Source of the DNA: SIAJ01 sp036266155
GTDB lineage: Bacteria; Planctomycetota; Planctomycetia; Gemmatales; Gemmataceae
Direction of reading: 5' to 3'
DNA: 64,000 nucleotides
Assembly (NCBI GenBank): GCA_036266155.1
Contig: DATANR010000502.1
Coordinates: 1 to 64,000, forward strand
Shown: piece by piece, positions 23,701-32,930 of the stretch
Position numbering within the stretch: position 1 is the stretch's first letter
Layout: every line of letters starts with the position of its first letter
The notes under the pieces: generated by a model
The model's input: the letters and a program-made list of their open reading frames with translations, nothing else
Told to the model about the DNA's origin: nothing
Databases searched by the model: none
Made by a program: the position numbers and the translations under genes

Positions 23701-26250
23701 TCATTTTCGCGTGCCTCGTGCCGGCATCCCCAGGAGCATTTGCTTGGCCGCCTCCGTCTCCCAGACGTTCGCGGCACCGGCCGCCAGACCCTCGATGAGC
23801 GTGCGGGCCGACGGCGCATCGACGGCCGCCAGGACTTCCAGAGCACGTAGAAAGCGCAGCCGCTCGGGCGTCACGTCCGCGATCTCGAATTGCTTCAGGA
23901 ATGCGTCGGCTCGACCGCGGACCTCCTCAGAACTTGATTTCGCTTTCCGTTCCTGAACACCCGCGACCGCGCCAGGCCCGAGTGTTGCCAGTTCCCGAGA
24001 AGCTTTTTCGCGGACCGCGAATGCCTTGTCATCCAGATCGCGGAAGATTCGGTCGAGCACGGCGGCATCGGCTACCGGGACAGGCTTCAAACGCTCGGCG
24101 AAAAAGTCGACGAGCCCGTCCGGACTGGCGACTAGGCCCGCCGTCGTCTTGATCGCCTCCTTCGCCGGCAGGTGGCCAAGCTCGCCCCAGATCTTGATTC
24201 GATTGTCGGCCGGCGTCGGGCTGACCTTACCCGCCAACATGTGCAGCGATGTATCCCAAACCAGAACTTGATGATCGCCGCCCGCCGACAGCACGCGATT
24301 GCCATCCGGGGTCCACGCCAGGGCAATCAGACTGTCGCGATGGCCCGTGAAGTGCGCAAGGAGGTGGCCTGTGGCGGTTTCATAGACGGCCACGCCGCCG
24401 TCGTTTTGACAACTGGCGGCGCGATGCCCGTCGGGGCTGACGGCAAATCCAAGCTGGTAGAAGTGACTGTTGCCTCGTTGCGGTGGCTTCTGGAATTTCC
24501 GAACCGACGACAAGTTGTTGATGTTCCAGGCTTCCGCTTCCGCCGTGCCGGCGGTGCCGCATACCACCTGCCCACCGGGCGCAAAGCCCGCGACCCGAGA
24601 GAACCAATGCAGATTGAAGGGCATCTCGCGGGAGACGCCCGACTTCAGGTCAATGACGGCCGTGACGCGCTTGTCCGAAATCCCCACGACGGCAACACGG
24701 CTGTCGGGCGAGATCACACCCGACTGCACCTCTCCGGTCAGCAACATCGCGCTCCGCTTCGTGCAGGCGGGCCAGTCCCAGATCAGGACGGACGTTCCTT
24801 CGCCGATCAGGAGCGTTTTCCCGTCCGGAGAGAAGTCGAGCATCCGACCCTTGGCGGCCAGTGGCTTGGCAGCACCAGTTGGAATTGGATAAAGACTCAG
24901 CTTGCCATCCGCGTCGCCCACCAGGAGGTCGCCGTCGGGCGCAAAGAGCACATAGCCGCCGCGATGATCGGATGGCACGGAACGGACCTCGCGGCCGGAC
25001 GCGATCTCCCACACATGTGCACCGCCACCACCGCCGCTGACCGCGTACTTGCCGTCGCGCGACACTTCCAAGCGCCAAATGGTGTGATGCGCTCCCTTCG
25101 GCGGAACGATCGGCTTCCAGGTCGCGGCGTCCCATAGGCGGATGAGCGAGTCCTGTCCCGCAGTCGCCACGCGCTTCCCGTCAGGCGAGATGGCGACGGC
25201 TTCGACCCACGAATCGTGGCCATTGAGGGCCGACACATCGACGCCGGTCTTGGCATCCCAGACTAGTTGCTTGTTGTCGCGGCCGGCCGACAGCACATTT
25301 TTGCCGCCGTTGACGAACTTCACCGCGCATACCTCGGGCCACTTGGCCGCGTGCTTCTTGACCGACAATCGTTCCTTGCCCGTCGGCAATTCGATGATCT
25401 TGATTGAGCCATCAGCGAGCCCGACCGCGACGGCGGAACCATCCTCCATCAAGTCGGTCGCCTCGCGCATCCCTTGGCGGACGCCGATCGGAATCGTCAC
25501 CGGATCGGACACCGTGTTCTTCTCCGTGTCCCAAATGACGGCGGCTTGCTCCCCGGCTTTGTCCGAGAGGACCACGACTGACTTGCCGCCGCGAATGAAG
25601 CGGAGGCCCGAACACGTTTCGACACCGTCGAGTTGTCGCGTGGCAATCTGCTTCAAGTCTTTCGGCGACGCAGCTTCCTTGGCCTCGAACAATTCCACCG
25701 AAGCGGGCGCCGTCCCTTGCCGGCCACGGAATGCGACGAGCCGGTTGCCAACGTCAGAAACTGCAAACGTCTGATAGACACGGCCCTCCCGGACCGGCCT
25801 TGGCGCCCTTCGCCCGTCATTGACCTTGGCGACCACCTCGGAACCGGTGTACTTGCCGGCGGCATCCGCGAATGCCCACACACGGAAAGTATCTTCGGCC
25901 ATCATGACGCTCAGGCCGCCATTGGTTCCCCAACCCAGGTCGGCCAACTGCGATTCGGGCATGGAACGAGTGAACAGTTCACGACCCGTTGCCGTGTCCC
26001 AGACCGAGAGCCGATCCTCGAAGTACAGCCAGTTGCCCCACGAGGCGAGGCGAGTGCCATCGGGTGAAAATGCGAGTTGCTTGATGCGCGCGCCCGGACG
26101 GAACCGCGTTTCGCCAAGTCGCATGATTGCGCCGGCGGGCAACGGCGCATCGACATCCACCGCCCCGGATTTAGTTGCGGGCGGCTCCTGGCCAACCAAG
26201 GCGGCTGGAAGCAGCAACAGGACGAGTGCACGCGTCAACGGAAAACCCAT
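23701..26250 (-). CDS. Exported WD40-repeat protein, paralogue C
   Basis: The product has 849 residues. A signal peptide (MGFPLTRALVLLLLPAALVG) is followed by the lineage-typical segment PLPAGAIMRLGETRFRPG. At least eight WD40 blades follow, with clear repeats such as IKIIELPTGKE, LVWDAKTGVDVSALNGHDSWVEAVAISPDG, LIRLWDAATW and VLVWDTSLH near the end. The C-terminus holds the shared helical module DLDDKAFAVREKASRELATLG (about residues 735-790) and LRFLRALEVLAAV. It resembles the genes at 101 and 4423 in architecture. No catalytic domain is visible. A palindromic element and the 3' end of the DUF4139 gene lie upstream. A role as an extracytoplasmic scaffold or sensor is an inference. Confidence 0.87.
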   Translation of the reverse strand: MGFPLTRALVLLLLPAALVGQEPPATKSGAVDVDAPLPAGAIMRLGETRFRPGARIKQLAFSPDGTRLASWGNWLYFEDRLSVWDTATGRELFTRSMPESQLADLGWGTNGGLSVMMAEDTFRVWAFADAAGKYTGSEVVAKVNDGRRAPRPVREGRVYQTFAVSDVGNRLVAFRGRQGTAPASVELFEAKEAASPKDLKQIATRQLDGVETCSGLRFIRGGKSVVVLSDKAGEQAAVIWDTEKNTVSDPVTIPIGVRQGMREATDLMEDGSAVAVGLADGSIKIIELPTGKERLSVKKHAAKWPEVCAVKFVNGGKNVLSAGRDNKQLVWDAKTGVDVSALNGHDSWVEAVAISPDGKRVATAGQDSLIRLWDAATWKPIVPPKGAHHTIWRLEVSRDGKYAVSGGGGGAHVWEIASGREVRSVPSDHRGGYVLFAPDGDLLVGDADGKLSLYPIPTGAAKPLAAKGRMLDFSPDGKTLLIGEGTSVLIWDWPACTKRSAMLLTGEVQSGVISPDSRVAVVGISDKRVTAVIDLKSGVSREMPFNLHWFSRVAGFAPGGQVVCGTAGTAEAEAWNINNLSSVRKFQKPPQRGNSHFYQLGFAVSPDGHRAASCQNDGGVAVYETATGHLLAHFTGHRDSLIALAWTPDGNRVLSAGGDHQVLVWDTSLHMLAGKVSPTPADNRIKIWGELGHLPAKEAIKTTAGLVASPDGLVDFFAERLKPVPVADAAVLDRIFRDLDDKAFAVREKASRELATLGPGAVAGVQERKAKSSSEEVRGRADAFLKQFEIADVTPERLRFLRALEVLAAVDAPSARTLIEGLAAGAANVWETEAAKQMLLGMPARGTRK

Positions 26251-26292
26251 TGATTGACTCCAGACGCTCCTGCGTCAAACGAGCGACATCAA

Positions 26293-26331
26293 TCGTTTAG
26301 CGTTCGAGCCGTCGGCTCGAACGCCAAACGC
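26293..26331. repeat. Palindromic element, GTTTAGC/GCTAAAC family (copy 3)
   Basis: It reads TCGTTTAGC, then GTTCGAGCCG, a single T, CGGCTCGAAC and GCCAAACGC. The inner stem is perfect and the outer edge has one G-T type change. On the minus strand it lies about 10 bp after the stop of the DUF4139 gene (26341) and before the start of the WD40 gene (26250). Its core is identical to the copy at 45507, which also adjoins a region related to the other DUF4139 gene. Confidence 0.75.
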
Positions 26332-26340
26332 GGTCAATTG

Positions 26341-28722
26341 CTATTCTGCTGACAAATTTGCCAAATAATCATCGTACGCGGCCTTTGTCTTCGCCTCGTC
26401 GCCGTGCAGCGTCTTCAGCTTCGCCGACAGGTCATCCATCTCCTGCTCCTGGTCTTCCAGCGTTTTCAAGTAGCGAGCAAACAACGGCGACTCCTTCGGC
26501 GTCTCACGCAGGTTGTCGCGCAGACGCTTCTGGTCGACCGTGATCGCCTGCACGCGCTGGTTGACGGCGCTAATGTCTTGCCGGGCCTTGTCCCACTTCG
26601 ATTTCACCGTCAGTGCCTCTTGCAGCTTCGCCTTCAACGCCGGCGACGCTTCCTTCAGGCTCAACACGTAACGAATCTGATCGTCGGCATGGTTGGTCAA
26701 TTGCACCGACGAGTCGATCGGCTTCTCTTCCAGCACCGTGTAGCTCAGGTCCTTCTTGGCCCCAAGCGCGATCTCGAACCGGAACACGTCGGCCGCTTCT
26801 TCCTTGGGCTTGTTGTCGCCGATGAAGACAAAGCCTTCGCCCTTCCGGTTTGGGTGCTCGATCAACAGCGTGCGGTCGGTCGTACTGCGATTTGACACGT
26901 CGTACATCAGTTCCTGCCGCTGCACCGTGTGCGTGTGGATGATGCCCTTCACCGCCTTGACGCTCGTGATGCGCGAGCTGTTGTTGCCCGGCTTCACCGA
27001 GACTTCCGTGCCCAAGTCGATCGCGTAGCTGACGAGCCGTTCCTCGTCGGGTTGCAAATCGAGCACGCGAGTGTCGCCGGCGTAGACGCTACCTTCGAAG
27101 ACGGTGACCGGTCCCTGCGTCAACGGCATGCCGGTCGTGTTTTTGAACTTGAGCCCTAGCAGCGGGTGCTTGGACTGTACGGCCGCGTTGTAAATGCTGA
27201 CGCGTTTCCCCTCGACGTCCTTGTTGACGATCGGCAACAGCGACGATTTCTGCCGAGCCAGGTCGACGGGTCGGTCGATGACATATTGGTAGTAGTCGCC
27301 CAGCGAACTGGCGGTGGCGACCGTTTGCACGTTGGCGCCGAGGTCGATATTCGAACTCATCTTCTTGCGGAGTGCGTCGACGACCGCGGCGAGATCCTCC
27401 TGGCTCATCGCGGCCCGATCACTCAAGGAGAGCGCTCGGAAATAATCGTCCACGGCAACGCGGTATCGAGCCGGCAGATTGGCCGTCAGATCGTTGAGGG
27501 CTTTGGTACGTTCCGCCTGCGACATGCGACCCCATTGGTTGCCGAGCAAGCGGAGTCTCTTTTCATCCACGGTTCCGTTGCCACTCCCTCCCATGATCGC
27601 CGAGTCGGGCACTGCCTTCCGAGTCTGTTCGCTTATCCCATCGATATCGTGCATGCCTTGAAGCAGTTGGAAATTCAGAAACTCCTGTTGCTCAGAGTCA
27701 ACATTGGCACGTAACAGCTTCTTGTTCATCGCCCCGCTGTACGCGATCGGCCGCAGGCTCGCAAACAGTTCCGGCTCGATCGTCGGCCGCGCGACGTAGA
27801 GCGGGTTGTACAGATCCATCTTGAACGAGATCGGCCGGCCACTGACGAGGGCCATCGTCACGGCGTTCCAGTCCTCGTCGGTCGGGTTCTCGACCACGGC
27901 CCAACCTTGCAGGTAAGGCTTCTTCTCACCGCCCTTGTCGAGTACGAGCCGGTAGCTCGTCTTCCAGATCGGATTCTCGACGACGTAGCCGACCTCGACC
28001 TTGCGCTTGCCCTCGCCCGCGAAGTGCAGGCTCACGGCCTTCTTCTGCGAGTCGTGCGATAACGCGAGCGTTTCTAGGGCGCGCCGCACTTCGTTCTCGA
28101 TCACCGGATTTGCAAAGCGAAGTCGCTGAACCTCCGTGAGCTTCACCGCCCGCACGCCTTCGGCACACCACATATTGAGCACATTGACCGGAACCGTTCC
28201 TTCCTTCGACGGAATCGCCTGCTGCTCAACGCCCATGATCTTGCCCGTTAAGTTGCCCGGCTGATTGGCCGTGTTGATGAGCGTGACTTCGACCTGCTCG
28301 CCGCGCGCTTGCGTGAGAATCTGCGCCAGTGACGGGCTGTTGTTCAGATTGATCGCAAACGACGCGAGGGTTCGATCGATCGGATCGTGAGAGTCATAAG
28401 TTACCGCCGCGACACGGCCCGTCGGCGACAGGTCACGGAGCGTCATCGACTTGATGAGGTCATTGATGTCCTGTTCCGGAAACGTGAGATCGACGCGGGC
28501 ATCGCCCTCGACTTCGCCCGATCGCGTGAAATGGCCGACGCCGCTGTTGAACAGGATGACCTGGCTAATTGGCAGGCCGACCGCGGGCTTGAGCTGGGCA
28601 GCCTTCTCTTGGCCCGGCGCCGCCGGCGAAGGAGCCGACTGGCCGGCAGGGACCAGATAGAGGCCGATGGCGACAACGAGGGCCGCGAGCGGAGCAACAT
28701 ACAGCAGGTGGCGGCGGGACAT
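26341..28722 (-). CDS. Membrane-anchored DUF4139 protein, paralogue 1
   Basis: From the ATG at 28722 the product has 793 residues. One N-terminal hydrophobic segment (LLYVAPLAALVVAIGLYLV) acts as a signal or anchor. The body is of the DUF4139 type: an early block LPISQVILFNSGVGHFTRSGEVEG, the core VGYVVENPIWKTSYRLVLD, and the C-terminal region with EHPNRKGEGFVFIG. Ninety C-terminal residues form charged helices with coiled-coil character (DQKRLRDNLRETPKESPLFARYLKTLEDQEQEMDDLSAKLK). The residues between about 360 and 500 are unrelated to the matching segment of the paralogue at 42912, while both flanks are nearly identical. DUF4139 members include mucoidy-inhibitor-like proteins; the biochemical function is unknown. 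Confidence 0.85.
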   Translation of the reverse strand: MSRRHLLYVAPLAALVVAIGLYLVPAGQSAPSPAAPGQEKAAQLKPAVGLPISQVILFNSGVGHFTRSGEVEGDARVDLTFPEQDINDLIKSMTLRDLSPTGRVAAVTYDSHDPIDRTLASFAINLNNSPSLAQILTQARGEQVEVTLINTANQPGNLTGKIMGVEQQAIPSKEGTVPVNVLNMWCAEGVRAVKLTEVQRLRFANPVIENEVRRALETLALSHDSQKKAVSLHFAGEGKRKVEVGYVVENPIWKTSYRLVLDKGGEKKPYLQGWAVVENPTDEDWNAVTMALVSGRPISFKMDLYNPLYVARPTIEPELFASLRPIAYSGAMNKKLLRANVDSEQQEFLNFQLLQGMHDIDGISEQTRKAVPDSAIMGGSGNGTVDEKRLRLLGNQWGRMSQAERTKALNDLTANLPARYRVAVDDYFRALSLSDRAAMSQEDLAAVVDALRKKMSSNIDLGANVQTVATASSLGDYYQYVIDRPVDLARQKSSLLPIVNKDVEGKRVSIYNAAVQSKHPLLGLKFKNTTGMPLTQGPVTVFEGSVYAGDTRVLDLQPDEERLVSYAIDLGTEVSVKPGNNSSRITSVKAVKGIIHTHTVQRQELMYDVSNRSTTDRTLLIEHPNRKGEGFVFIGDNKPKEEAADVFRFEIALGAKKDLSYTVLEEKPIDSSVQLTNHADDQIRYVLSLKEASPALKAKLQEALTVKSKWDKARQDISAVNQRVQAITVDQKRLRDNLRETPKESPLFARYLKTLEDQEQEMDDLSAKLKTLHGDEAKTKAAYDDYLANLSAE

Positions 28723-28909
28723 GGTCGGACTCCCAGTGGGCGGATTGATAGTACCCGTTCGTACCAGATGGGACGAGTGAAATGGCCGATCCACCACGCG
28801 GTTGTTACTGTCCGAAATCCACCGCAACCGGTCGGTACCTCTTGCTTCACGCTCGCTTCAGGTCGAGATGGTATTCTTCTCTTCAACGGAACGCACCTTC
28901 GAGACGACG

Positions 28910-29473
28910 ATGAAACCTTTCCCTCATGCAGCGTGCCTGGCGATCCTGTGCAGTTGTGGGCCCGCCATCGCCGAAGACCGCGACCTCACCTTCAGTGGCG
29001 GGCACGAGACGGACCCAAAGGACGGTGGCCGACCGTGCGTACTCATCGCGGCCGCGCTCGGCGTAAAGACCGAGGTCTTTCGGGATGCGTTCAAAGGCGT
29101 GACTCCGGCCAAGAACGGCAAGCCCTCGGGCGACGAAGCGCGGGCCAACAAGGAAGTGCTGCTCAAGGCGCTGAAGCCGCACGGCGTGACGAATGATCGT
29201 CTCGACGAAGTGTCCGACTACTACCGCTATCGGCCGCAAGACGGCAAGCTTTGGAAGCATCGTGAAGCCAAGGCCATCGCCGTGGTCAAGGACGACAAGA
29301 TTGAAAAGATCGTCGTCACGGACGCCGGCGCCGGCTACAGCACACCTCCGAAGGTGACGATCAAGGGGATGGAGAAAATCGAGTTGATCGTGACCTTACA
29401 GTTCGACCAAGACCTGGCGAAGAACGGGTCGATCAAGTCCATTGAAATCGCGCCCCCTACGAAGAAGGATTAA
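28910..29473 (+). CDS. Small exported protein of unknown function
   Basis: From the ATG at 28910 the product has 187 residues, starting with a signal peptide (MKPFPHAACLAILCSCGPAIAED). The mature part has a helical section (PCVLIAAALGVKTEVFRDAFKGV, NKEVLLKALKPHGVTNDRLDEVSDYYRYR). A beta section follows with the motif DAGAGYSTPPKVTIKGM, a G-x-G-Y-x-x-P-P pattern seen in many exported planctomycete proteins. No catalytic site is recognised. It is divergent from the DUF4139 gene; an upstream start at 28802 in the same frame would place the signal peptide internally. It stands alone before the chemosensory operon. Confidence 0.75.
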   Translation: MKPFPHAACLAILCSCGPAIAEDRDLTFSGGHETDPKDGGRPCVLIAAALGVKTEVFRDAFKGVTPAKNGKPSGDEARANKEVLLKALKPHGVTNDRLDEVSDYYRYRPQDGKLWKHREAKAIAVVKDDKIEKIVVTDAGAGYSTPPKVTIKGMEKIELIVTLQFDQDLAKNGSIKSIEIAPPTKKD

Positions 29474-30131
29474 CACGGCGCGAATCGATCCGCCACAATG
29501 GCGAAGTTTGACGAGGTTTTTCAGGCCCGGCAGTTGGCGATCTTCCTTTTCGAAAAAGTGCGTTTTCCGCGGGTTTTTGAGTAAGGTCGCCAAGATCGCC
29601 ACGGTTTTGCCACACCCCCCCTGACGATTGCGTTTCGTTGCATGCGACAATCCTCTTTTACTCATCTAAGCTTCGAGCTTCGCTTCTAAGCTCAATCCTC
29701 AGCTGACGATAGGTCAAAACGAATGCCGTTTTGTGCGTTTGCAGCTGACGGAAGCGACGAGATTGGCCAATAGTTGCTCACATCTCGGGCGAACGATCCC
29801 GCAGAAATTGCCTGGATTACGCACTCTCACACATTGATGACGACGGCATTTCGATCAGGATCGGCAATCCTGGCTCGTTCGGACTTGTACGCACCCCGGT
29901 CATGATCCAGAATACTACGCACATTCGAGCGCTAGTACGTTCGCCGTCCGAAGGGCCTCAGCACGCAAGAGTTGAGGCCGATTGGAATTGGCGAATTCGC
30001 CTGGGCCCATCGGACACGCGATCCAGGTCTGACTGAGCGAACTTGCCTCTCGTGGCGCCGGCGCGAACCGGCTCAGCCACGACGCTTGATTCGCTGAGTC
30101 GGTGCTTTGCGCTTGAATCCGAGGGCAACCT
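29474..30131. other. 658-bp non-coding region upstream of the chemosensory operon
   Basis: No plausible coding frame was found. Small structures are visible: GGCGATCTT near 29537 can pair with AAGATCGCC near 29595. CAAAACG-AATGC-CGTTTTG forms a hairpin between two direct copies of CAGCTGACG (around 29701 and 29741). AGGAT-CGGCA-ATCCT forms another near 29860. The region probably contains the che operon promoter, but no confident -35/-10 pair can be named. Confidence 0.4.
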
Positions 30132-32468
30132 TTGAACGAAGTCGTTCGCGAGTTCCTGCTGGAAACGAACGAGAATCTGGGTCAGCTCGACCTGGATCTC
30201 GTGACGCTGGAAAAAGATCCGGCGGAAAAGGAAACGCTCGCGCGCGTCTTTCGGACTCTGCACACGGTCAAGGGCACCGCCGGGTTTCTCGGTTTGCCGA
30301 AGCTGCAGGCCATCGCGCATTCCGGTGAGAATCTGCTCGGCCGGATCCGAGCGGGTGAACTCACATTCGGCCCGGAGATCGCCACCACACTGCTGCATGT
30401 TGTGGACTCCATCCGACAAGTGCTCGCTGCCCTTGAGTCGAGCGGAGGCACGGGCGAAGGCAGCGCGGACATCACCGAACTGGTGCAAACGCTCGACCGC
30501 CTGGCTCAGCGGAGCGGCCCAACACCACCGCCGGTCCTTACCGTCCGCCCCGAGCCAACTTCGCCACCTGCGCCAGCACCGCTGCCACCGCCGCCGGTTG
30601 TGACGATCCGGCCTGAACCGGCGCCGCTGCCACCACCACCGCCAGCGCCGGTAAGGTTGTCGCCGACCATCGTGGCGCCGCCTGATGCCAACTTTGCACG
30701 TACCACCGATGCGCCAGCACCCGAGCCTGCCGAGATCCGCGCCCCCACCGTGGCGGACACGAGCGTCCGCGTCGATGTCGGCCTGCTCGACAAGCTGATG
30801 AATTTGGTCGGCGAACTGGTTCTGGCCCGCAACCAGATCATGCAGCTCGGCAACACGCACGAAGATCGGGCCTTTCAGCTCACGGTTCAACGTCTTAACT
30901 TGCTGACGACCGAATTGCAAGCAAGTGTCATGAAGACGCGAATGCAACCCGTCGGCAACGTCTGGGGCAAGTTTCCCCGCATCGTCCGCGACCTGGCCGT
31001 GGCCCGCGGCAAGCAAGTGCGCCTCGACATGGACGGCCAGGAAACGGAACTCGACAAGACGATCATCGAAGCCGTGCGCGATCCGCTCACGCACATGGTC
31101 CGCAATGCCGTCGACCACGGAATTGAACCGCCCGGCGAGCGAACCGCCCGCGGCAAACAGGCCGAGGGCCGGCTCCGCCTGCACGCGTTTCACGAAGGCG
31201 GCAAGGTCGTCATCGAAATCGCCGACGACGGCGGCGGCATCGATCCGACACGCGTGCGCGACAAGGCCGTACGCGCCGGGCTGGTCGCTCCCGAGCATGC
31301 CGCGCGCATGTCCGAGCGCGAACTCGTTAACCTCGTCTTCCTGCCCGGCTTCTCGACGGCCGAGCGCGTGACGCAGTTCTCCGGCCGCGGCGTCGGCATG
31401 GATGTGGTCCGCACGAACATCGAGAAGATCGGCGGAACGGTCGACATCGACAGCCGGCCCGGACAGGGCACGACGGTCCGGATGAAGATCCCGCTTACGC
31501 TGGCGATCATCCCCGCTCTGACCGTGACGGCTGGCCGCGATCGCTATTGCATTCCCCAGGTCAGCCTGTTGGAACTGGTCCGGCTCGAAGGCGAGCAGGT
31601 CCGCAAGGGGATCGAGCGCGTCCACGGGGCGCCGGTCTATCGGCTGCGGGGCAATCTGCTTCCCTTGATCTATCTCGATCGCGAACTGCAGGTCGAATCG
31701 GCGCGGCGCGACGACGTCGAAGAAGTCTTGATCGTCGTCTTGCAGGCCGATGATCGGCAATTCGGTCTGATTGTGGACGACATACACGACACCGAGGAGA
31801 TCGTCGTCAAGCCGCTGCAGAAGCAGCTCAAGGGGATCGCGCCTTTCTCCGGCGCGACGATCATGGGCGATGGCAAAGTCGCATTGATTCTCGACGTACT
31901 CGGACTGGCCCAGCGCTCTGGCGTGGTGACTGGAGCGCGCGAACGGGCCCTGAGCGACAAGCCGACGCCGGCGGCCGGGCCAGTCGGCGATCGCGAGACG
32001 GTGCTCCTGTGTGCCACACGTGGCGGCGAACGCATCGCCATTCGCCTGACATCGGTCGCGCGACTGGAAGAATTCCCACGCTCGGCCGTCGAGCGCGTCG
32101 GTGGACGGCAGGTGATTCAGTATCGGGACGAAATCCTTCCGTTGGTGCAGGTTTCCCGCGCGCTGCACAACTCGTCGGACGCACGGAAACGACGCCGTCG
32201 CCGTAAAGCCCGACCGGAACGCCGCACCGCGAACGGCCCGATTCAGGTCGTCGTCCTGGCCGGGACTGAACGGCCCGTCGGGCTCGTCGTGCGGCGCATT
32301 CTGGACATCGTGGAGACGACCATCGTCACCCGCGCGCGGTCGACGCGCCCGGGCGTGCTTTTCACGGCCGTCGTTCAAGACCGCGTGACCGAGTTTCTCG
32401 ACGTCGAACGCATTGTCCGTTCGGCCGAATCGTTGCCAGCGGCGCCGGCCGCGGCGGGAGGAAGCTGA
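30132..32468 (+). CDS. cheA: Chemotaxis histidine kinase CheA with two C-terminal CheW-like domains
   Basis: The product has 778 residues from a TTG start preceded by GAGGG. Domain order: an HPt domain (residues 1-105, phosphorylated His44 in RTLHTVKGTAGFLG), a Pro-rich linker of about 70 residues, and the dimerisation helix pair (KLMNLVGELVLARNQI). Next is the HATPase domain (N box MVRNAVDHGIE, DDGGGID, GRGVGMDVV, GQGTTVRMKIP), then a CheW-like regulatory domain (IPQVSLLELVRL). A second CheW-like domain closes the protein (about 630-775), interrupted by a very basic insertion (KRRRRRKARPERR). No P2 CheY-docking domain is obvious; the linker takes its place. It phosphorylates the CheY and CheB encoded downstream. 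Two CheW domains in one CheA suggest expanded array contacts. Confidence 0.93.
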   Translation: MNEVVREFLLETNENLGQLDLDLVTLEKDPAEKETLARVFRTLHTVKGTAGFLGLPKLQAIAHSGENLLGRIRAGELTFGPEIATTLLHVVDSIRQVLAALESSGGTGEGSADITELVQTLDRLAQRSGPTPPPVLTVRPEPTSPPAPAPLPPPPVVTIRPEPAPLPPPPPAPVRLSPTIVAPPDANFARTTDAPAPEPAEIRAPTVADTSVRVDVGLLDKLMNLVGELVLARNQIMQLGNTHEDRAFQLTVQRLNLLTTELQASVMKTRMQPVGNVWGKFPRIVRDLAVARGKQVRLDMDGQETELDKTIIEAVRDPLTHMVRNAVDHGIEPPGERTARGKQAEGRLRLHAFHEGGKVVIEIADDGGGIDPTRVRDKAVRAGLVAPEHAARMSERELVNLVFLPGFSTAERVTQFSGRGVGMDVVRTNIEKIGGTVDIDSRPGQGTTVRMKIPLTLAIIPALTVTAGRDRYCIPQVSLLELVRLEGEQVRKGIERVHGAPVYRLRGNLLPLIYLDRELQVESARRDDVEEVLIVVLQADDRQFGLIVDDIHDTEEIVVKPLQKQLKGIAPFSGATIMGDGKVALILDVLGLAQRSGVVTGARERALSDKPTPAAGPVGDRETVLLCATRGGERIAIRLTSVARLEEFPRSAVERVGGRQVIQYRDEILPLVQVSRALHNSSDARKRRRRRKARPERRTANGPIQVVVLAGTERPVGLVVRRILDIVETTIVTRARSTRPGVLFTAVVQDRVTEFLDVERIVRSAESLPAAPAAAGGS

Positions 32469-32471
32469 ACC

Positions 32472-32930
32472 ATGGTCGCGGAGCGCCAGTTCTGCACGTT
32501 CGTCCTCAACGGCCACCATTTCGGGATCGATGTGCGCACGGTTCAAGAGATCATCCGCTATCAGGAAATGACGCGCGTGCCGCTGGCGCACCCGGTGGTG
32601 CGCGGCCTCATCAATCTGCGCGGTCAAATCGTGACGGCGCTCGACCTGCGCCGCCGGTTCGACATGCCCGACCGGCCGGCCGACCGGCTGCCAGTCAACG
32701 TCGTCGTCACAACCGACGACGGGGCCGTGAGCTTGCTGGTCGATGAGATCGGCGACGTGCTCCAGGTACCGGAAGTCGCCTTCGAGCGGCCGCCGGAGAC
32801 GCTGCGCGGCAGTGCGCGCGATTTGATTCACGGAGCGTACAAGCTCGACGATCATCTGTTGTTGATTCTGAACACCGAACGGGCCGTGGCGCTGTCGAAT
32901 GACAATGCCGGGCCGAGAGACGCATCATGA
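32472..32930 (+). CDS. cheW: Chemotaxis coupling protein CheW
   Basis: This 152-residue single-domain CheW couples the receptor to CheA. Family features are FCTFVLNGHHFGIDVRTVQEIIRY, the receptor-interface segment VPLAHPVVRGLINLRGQIVTALDLRRRF, and a final LLVDEIGDVLQVPEV block. The gene starts 3 bp after the cheA stop and overlaps the receptor gene by 4 bp (ATGA), so all three are co-translated. Confidence 0.95.
   Translation: MVAERQFCTFVLNGHHFGIDVRTVQEIIRYQEMTRVPLAHPVVRGLINLRGQIVTALDLRRRFDMPDRPADRLPVNVVVTTDDGAVSLLVDEIGDVLQVPEVAFERPPETLRGSARDLIHGAYKLDDHLLLILNTERAVALSNDNAGPRDAS

Noticed and set aside
26301..26323. GTTCGAGCC as a tRNA T-arm
   Set aside because: It is the core of a palindrome. 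No acceptor, D or anticodon arm can be formed around it.
29958..32855. Very long open frame (965 codons) antisense to cheA
   Set aside because: It mirrors cheA in a GC-rich, codon-biased gene. The translation is rich in Arg, His, Asp and Val without any domain, and the sense strand carries a clear CheA.
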